Assembly (NCBI GenBank): GCA_037903355.1
Contig: JBAJFE010000023.1
Span: 1,364,001-1,428,000, forward strand
Source: Trichuris trichiura
Lineage: Eukaryota > Nematoda > Enoplea > Trichinellida > Trichuridae
Length of the DNA stretch: 64,000 nucleotides
Reading direction: 5' to 3'
In this document: positions 58,506 through 64,000 of the stretch, piece by piece
Layout of the letters: the number at the start of each line of letters is the position of its first letter
How positions within the stretch are numbered: the stretch's first letter is position 1
Program-made: the position numbers and the translations under genes
The notes under the pieces: generated by a model
What the model was told of the DNA's origin: nothing
Database searches by the model: none
Seen by the model: only the letters and a program-made list of their open reading frames with translations

Positions 58506-61500
58506 ATGCCCTGGGATTCGTTCCGCCGAAAGAAGCGCCCTTCAAGAAGCAAAGACGACATAGCGCCAGTGGTGGGATGTTTTTCGAAAACAAGCAGCAG
58601 CCTGGAAGGTCGTCAGCGGGATATACCCAAGGAAGTATACCAAAAGATCAAGGAAATAGACCAACAGACATCTACTCTATCCGCGTCAAATCCGGTTGGA
58701 CTATGCGCAAGGATTCTGGACAGGTTGGCAGCCTATGTTTTCTCTACCTTACTGCAAAGGGATTTTTAAATATTGCCGCCAAACTTGGCAATAGCAAAAG
58801 CGGAGAAGCCTCGCTGAGCTTCCGGTCGGTAGAGATGTTGCTTTTTAAAAAGTTTTTCCAAAGCTTCCTTCGCAACCGTATGCAACACTACCAAATATGG
58901 TCGGTAGCTTGCGTAGTCCAAAGAATTGTATCGATTTTAGCGGAAGTAATTGCTCCGTCGCGTTGCCAAGTACGGTTGTGAACTAAGTTTGGAAAAAAAG
59001 TTCTTCAAGGCGCTTTCCATTAAGGCTAAAAGCTGCTGCTGCTGCTTCACTTCTCGAGACACACTTGGTAGTAGCAGCGTTCTTTCATTTACGGCGGGGT
59101 TCGACATGCCGTTGCTTAATGGCGACTTGAAAAAGCAATGACAACCGCGCGCGCGCGACCGAACCTCTTTTCCGTCAGCATAGTTGAAAAGCGTACACAC
59201 ATTCTCGACAGAAATTAGATTAGCTCTTTTTTTCTTGCTCTTCAACTCGTTTCGAGACTGATCTAAGCGGTTGGGCCGATCACGCTCAATGATTCTTGAC
59301 GGTTTTAAGATTTTCTCGCGCAATGACAATTTTCAAAGTAAGGTTGGACGACCTCTTTTAACGGCTCTATAAATTTTCACAATAAAAGCTGTAATGAGGT
59401 CTTTTTTTCTACCGGCCTTTATTCAATTTTTGCTACGCATGAAGTTTCGGTTATTGACCTTGTTCCGTCTCCCCTCTCTTGAGCGTGCGCGACCCCGCCG
59501 AGGGCGAAACATAACGACAGCTAGGAAAGATTTGCCAAGAAAAAAAATGAATTAAACACTGATAAAAACTTCGCTGCCCCATTATCGCCTAACTTCGATT
59601 ATTGAAGCAATTACTTAACCTGCAACGACTTGTAAGGTTTCTCTCCCACAAACTATATCGATTATTAGGCAAAATCTCTCCATGCGAACCCGTTGTTACG
59701 TCGACAAAAGACGTACTCACAGAAACCTGACGCAATACGTATCAGAATTTTTTTGTTTGGCTTCCCCGCGCTTAAGTACAGTAGGACAAAGTAAACTCGC
59801 TTTCGCGAAGGCAGCTTGGAGGCTCAATGAAAAAATTTCAGCCGTTTTTGCCACCCTTTCGCTTAGAAGCATTCCGCGAAGGAAATGGCTCAATGCGCCT
59901 CGACAAGACAAACCAAACTTCTAAATATATTGTGAAAATCTCTGTTTACTATTGTACGTATTCTATCGAATATATTGTTGATGATCGCTTAGTGGTGAAC
60001 AATTGTTCATCGGGGAAAACAAAATGTCAACCCCAAGACCAATCCGGAAAAATACCGAAGGCGGATTAAGGTTAAAACCCCGAAAGGTCAACCCCAAAGC
60101 CAATCCCGAGAAATACTGAAGGCGGATTAGGGTCAAAATCTCGAAAAATCAACCCCAAGGCCAATCCCGAAAAATACCGAAGGCGGATTAGGGTCAAAAT
60201 CCCGAAACATCAACCCCAAGGCCAATCCCGAAAAATACCGAAGGCGGATTAGGGTCAAAATCCCGAAACATCAACCCCAAGACCAATCCCGAAAAATACT
60301 GAAGGCCGATTAGGGTCAAAATCCCGAAAGATCAACCCCAATGCCAATCCCGAAAAATACTGAAAGCGGATTAGGGCAAAAACCCCGAAAGGTCAACCCC
60401 AAAACCAATCCCGAAAAATACTGAAGGCGGATTAGGGTCAAAATCTCGAAAAATCAACCCCACGGCTAATCCCGAAAAATATCGAAGGTAGATTATGGTC
60501 AAAATCTCGAAAAATCAACCTCAAGGTCAATACCGAAAGCGGAGTAGGGTCAAAATCCCGAAACATCAACCCCAAGGCCAATCCCGAAAAATACCGAAGG
60601 CCGATTAGCGTCAAAATCCCGAAAGGTCAACCTCAAAGCCAATCCCGAAAAATACTGAAGGCCGATTAGGGTCAAAATCCCGAAAGGTCAACCCCAAAGC
60701 CAATCCCGAAAAATGCTGAAGGCGGATTAGGGTCAAAATCCCGAAAGGTCAACCAAGACCAATCCCGAAAAATATTGAAGGTTGATTAGGGTCAGAATCC
60801 CGAAAGGTCGAAGATACAACCGTATCTTCGACCTTTCGGGATTTCCACCTGCTCAGCTTTAGCGAAAATGCTCTAGGCTAAATATGTAAATAGCAGCATG
60901 CTCATTTTCGACACGTTATGTTGCAGGTACGAGTACGTGCAACAACTTCCCAACGGGCAGGAGAAGATGTACATATGCCAGACGGTGGAGATGATTAAAA
61001 AGCCAGGCCAAACATTGGGTATTTACCTTCGGGAAGGGAATGGAATCGATAGAGCTAGCGGCGTGTTCGTGTCCAGACTGATGGAAGGTTGCGATGTGGA
61101 AAAATCCTGCGTCCTTTCCGCCGGAGACGAGATAGTGTCCGTCAATGACGTGGATGTTACGCGTACAAGCATCGACGACGTCGTGGTTATGATATCCATC
61201 CCTCGAAGGTTGCTGCTTAGAATAAGAAGCGAAAAGCGCGATCCAAGAACTGTTGTTACCTTCCCTCCACCGATAAAGCCTATGGAAAAGCCAGTTGTGG
61301 TTCTGAAACAAATGCCAAGGGAAGATAGTAAGGATAGCGTGATGACCGATGAGAGCAAGCCTTTAGCATCGTCGCAACCGTTAACCACAGCTCAAACATC
61401 GCTTGGGACTAGAGCACGTCTCCAAGCGATGAAGACCTCGACGGCCACTGAACAAACGGAAGAGGCGCCAAGCGGAAGTAGGCAAAATATCTTCAGAAAA

Positions 61501-63310
61501 AGTTATCCGACTACTGGTAATGCGGCTGCCAACGTAGGCGCAAGTGCCCAACAACATTTGGGCATCGACCAACAACCTCCTACGCGGTCCATGTCTGACC
61601 GTTGGAGTTACAGCCGGCAGTTGGCAATGCATACGCCCAGAATTTTGGACGGCGAAGGACGACCGGTCGGAAGTGACGGGCTAAGAAAGCAGGAGCAATC
61701 GTCGCCTCAAAGACTTCAATCAGGAAAAATGCCCACGGCGGCGGCGGCAGCAGCAGCAGCAGCAGATGGTTCCACTCTTTCCCATACAGCTTATATTCTC
61801 CCGCCAAAACTGAAGAACGCCTCGTTACCGTCAGCGGAACGAATGGCAACAAGCAGGTCCGATAGACTTTCGTCCAGTCGTGTGGATAGTCGTTCGTACG
61901 GTCACTACAAGGTGCCTTCCTCGCTGCCTGATTCCATCAATACTGCCAATCCAGCCTTATATAGCCCAAGGACCGTCGTTTCTGATTCGGAAGCTTGCAC
62001 TAGTTACGAGTTCAGCCAGCGTTGCTTAAGCGCCCGTATGCCAGCGGGTAGATTACCCGACGAAGGCAAGACGGTTAGGTATCCGCGTCCGAACGTCCGC
62101 GAACCCGTAGTTGGCTCAATGAAGTCCAACTCGCTGCCCAGACTTCACAACAGGCGAACAATCCGTTGGTCAAGCGAATTGGTCACAAAAACGGACGAAG
62201 GCTTCCCGCCTCAAACCGTCGCTGACGTATCCGACTCGGACGGAGTCGTTTCGGCGCCCGAATTATCCTTATCGCCTGTCAAGTACGCAATGGACAAGTC
62301 AAGTAATTATCTTTACAATTTATGCAAAAAACCAATTGTCTTCTCCTGTAATACTACACTGATTTTACGTTCACTTTTCGAGACGACGATATAACTTCTT
62401 GACAGCGCCACCTCAAATTGAAGATGCTAACCATGATGTGCCTATTCATAGGTTATCAGCCGTCCGCAAAAACCATCGATGAGGTATTTTCGAGGGCTGA
62501 ATATCAGGCATGGGTAAACTCGGCGAATCGACAAACGGCTATGCGTCTAAAGTCGCAGATGCGCCCGCACAAGGAAACGGAACCTCAGGTAGGTAGTAAT
62601 ATTTGCATATGGTGTATGCAAATTACCTACTGCTAAGGAACCGGGTCCGAGTCGCGCAAGTGCCAAAAGCAGATCGTCCAGTATGCCTCCGCACGGGCTG
62701 TTGTTCGCAGAGGTTCCTCGTCGAGCCACCGAAGCGCTCACGTTGGAAAGATCTCCCCAAATATCCCGATATCCTATCGACGTATCACCACTGCCCCGAA
62801 GGCGATATCCGCTGCAAATTGCCTCCTCTAACGTCAACTCATTCTTTGCCGGCGTTTCACCAACATCCACGCATGGCCAAACTTCGGGTTCCCCTTTTAC
62901 TGGCCTTTTGATCATTCAAATCTTCGAAGGTCGCTTCCTGCGCGCCAGCAATGACACCGACGAACTCTACTGCGTCATCGAAGTCGACACGGAGCATCGC
63001 GCCAGAACGGAGGTGAAAAATCGGGCGGCAAAGTTCCAATGGCGGGAATCGTTCGAAATTGACGTCTGGGAAAGCAGAGTGGTCGAACTGTACATCTACT
63101 CGTGGCATCCGCAGTTTCGACACAAGCTGAGACATCGAGGCTCGCTGCAGCTGCTCGACCCGCTACTCATGCCGAGTTTGTTGGAGAACAGAAGCCAAAG
63201 CTTCGCCTTGAATTTGGAACCAAGAGGACAACTTATCCTGCGTCTTGGCTTCCTCTCTATGCTATTGATGTATCGACGACAATTGGCTCTTAGGCCTTCC
63301 ACTTATTGGG
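58506..63310 (+). CDS. SYD-1-type synaptic PDZ/C2 (RhoGAP) protein, 3' part beyond the window
   Basis: The exons are 58506-58723 (tentative), 60927-62302, 62452-62588 and 62638-63310, with matching phases (2, 1, 0) at each junction. The last exon ends at a good donor (TATTGGG|GTAAGC), so the gene continues past 64000. The large exon opens with a PDZ domain: KMYICQTVEMIKKPGQTLGI, REGNGIDRASGVFVSRL, LSAGDEIVSVNDVDVTRTS. A Ser/Pro-rich linker with a poly-Ala run follows. The final exon has a C2 domain (LLIIQIFEGRFLRASN, YCVIEVDTEHRARTEVK, FQWRESFEIDVWES). PDZ-C2 is the order in nematode SYD-1 and fly Syd-1, where an (atypical) RhoGAP domain follows; that domain would lie downstream. SYD-1 recruits active-zone components at presynaptic sites. 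The first exon (MPWDSFRRKKRPSRSKDD) is joined only because its AG|GTTGG donor fits phase 2. Confidence 0.82.
60008..60815. repeat. 61-bp minisatellite, about 13 units
   Basis: The consensus unit starts GGGTCAAAATCCCGAAAGGT, then CAACCCCAAGGCCAATCCCG and AAAAATACCGAAGGCGGATTA. Starts recur every 61 bases (60130, 60191, 60252, 60313 and so on), with a shortened unit near 60535. Units differ by a few substitutions. Each starts with the same GGGTCAAAATCCCGAA word that ends the fold-back elements at 52504 and 63857. Confidence 0.95.
60796..60841. repeat. 21-bp-arm hairpin closing the minisatellite
   Basis: ATCCCGAAAGGTCGAAGATAC and its perfect reverse complement are separated by 4 bases. The arm is the minisatellite end word, so the array terminates in an inversion. 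Confidence 0.9.
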
Positions 63311-63353
63311 GTAAGCTCTATCATCGCTGCTCTTTGTAACGACATGATACTAC

Positions 63354-63390
<37 letters not shown>

Positions 63391-63856
63391 AATAATGTAT
63401 ATCTTTAATTTACGGCAGTATCCCGGTATTTTATAAGCAACAAATTTTTTATTCCTTCTCCGAAGCTTAAGGACGGTCAGAGTTTCAGAAAAGCAAAAAA
63501 AGACATTTTGCTAGCAAAATAACGGGATACAACCGTAAACTAAAGATATGCAAGTTCTATCGTCAATCCCAGAAATCGTAGAAAGCGAACAAGCAAATTT
63601 TCGTAAGGAAGTAAAGGCAATATGTAAATTAGGGATTATGCTAAAAACAACATCAACAACAATACCAAATGTGTACACTTTGAATAATTCGTAAGCAAAC
63701 GTTTTATGAACAATAGCCGCATCGAATATGCGTTTGAAAGTTTAAGGCATACCTGAGACGCTCAATAATCAGCCAAGTCTCATTTAAATATTGAAGACTT
63801 TGCAGAGCACAAAAATGGAAATGAATCTGTCGTCCATGAGTATATATATACGCATA
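63311..63856. other. intronic sequence of the SYD-1-type gene
   Basis: An (AT)n tract at about 63357-63388 and a shorter one at about 63839-63850. A pair of inverted words around 63394-63550 (TATATCTTTAATTTACGG-like and CCGTAAACTAAAGATAT) suggests an imperfect 155-bp inverted repeat. No exon is recognised. Confidence 0.5.
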
Positions 63857-64000
63857 GGGTCAAAATCCCGAAAAGGTCAAAAATGCGCTGTAAAGTGTGC
63901 TTTTGTGGCAGTTCTCTGCTGGCATCTCCTATATAAGAAATATATTTGAATAGAAGCGTTATTTTACTGGTCTTGTTAGAAGTTAGTGACTTAAAAAAGA
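63857..64000. mobile_element. fold-back element, second copy, cut by the window end
   Basis: Begins GGGTCAAAATCCCGAA and then follows the left half of the 52504 element (CTCCTATATAAGAAATATAT, GAATAGAAGCG, TTACTGGTCTTGTT). The window ends near its expected centre. Confidence 0.85.

Larger units (their letters stand above)
58724..60926 (+). other. 2.2-kb intron of the SYD-1-type gene
   Basis: Ends at TTGCAG 60921-60926. Holds the 61-bp minisatellite and hairpin listed separately. Elsewhere only short open frames with antisense counterparts are seen (58937-59329, 59682-60069). Confidence 0.5.

Overview
This is 64 kb of animal nuclear DNA, most likely from a nematode of the basal Dorylaimia (clade I, whipworm or Trichinella relatives). 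The reasons are short introns (about 45-100 bases) mixed with multi-kilobase ones, an Srsx-like receptor of nematode type, a patch of the nematode telomere unit TTAGGC inside an intron, and many Penelope-like retroelements. The species call is inference. No prokaryotic features, no tRNA or rRNA genes and no CRISPR were seen.

Seven host genes can be read, most with splice junctions that agree in phase. They are a 7TM receptor (932-5273, +), an RBM7-like RNA-binding protein (5595-8361, -), a ONECUT transcription factor with an 8-exon model (9552-18015, -), a Tectonic-family transition-zone protein (31680-35970, -, N-terminus not found), a Josephin-domain deubiquitinase (36639-about 37430, -), an MFSD12-like transporter with 9 exons (49519-54009, +) and a SYD-1-type PDZ-C2 protein that runs off the right edge (58506-63310 and beyond, +). 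The genes are unrelated in function: signalling, RNA surveillance, transcription, cilium gating, deubiquitination, lysosomal or melanosomal transport and synapse assembly.

The rest is dominated by mobile DNA. Three Penelope-like elements (PLEs) sit at 11227-15960 (+), 21627-23780 (-) and 33164-35561 (+). Each has an RT with a YVDD box, a GIY-YIG endonuclease, frameshifts, 11-13 bp target-site duplications and a hammerhead-ribozyme core in its 3' tail. Two of them lie antisense in introns of ONECUT and the Tectonic gene. The first carries a complete but dead Tigger/pogo transposon in its 3' UTR. More PLE-tail debris forms large palindromes at 43.5 and 48.4 kb and is interspersed with ATT microsatellites at 48.1-49.1 kb. 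Two identical-length 199-bp LTRs (27195 and 31314) flank a 3.9-kb segment that carries a ubiquitin-protease fragment and a DDE transposase remnant, and their flanking 5-mers are arranged in an unusual swapped pattern. A palindromic fold-back element (52.5 kb, and again at 63.86 kb) shares its end sequence with a 61-bp minisatellite at 60.0-60.8 kb.

The regions 18.1-21.6, 23.8-27.2, 37.4-43.5, 43.8-48.1 and 54.1-58.5 kb hold no gene I can support.
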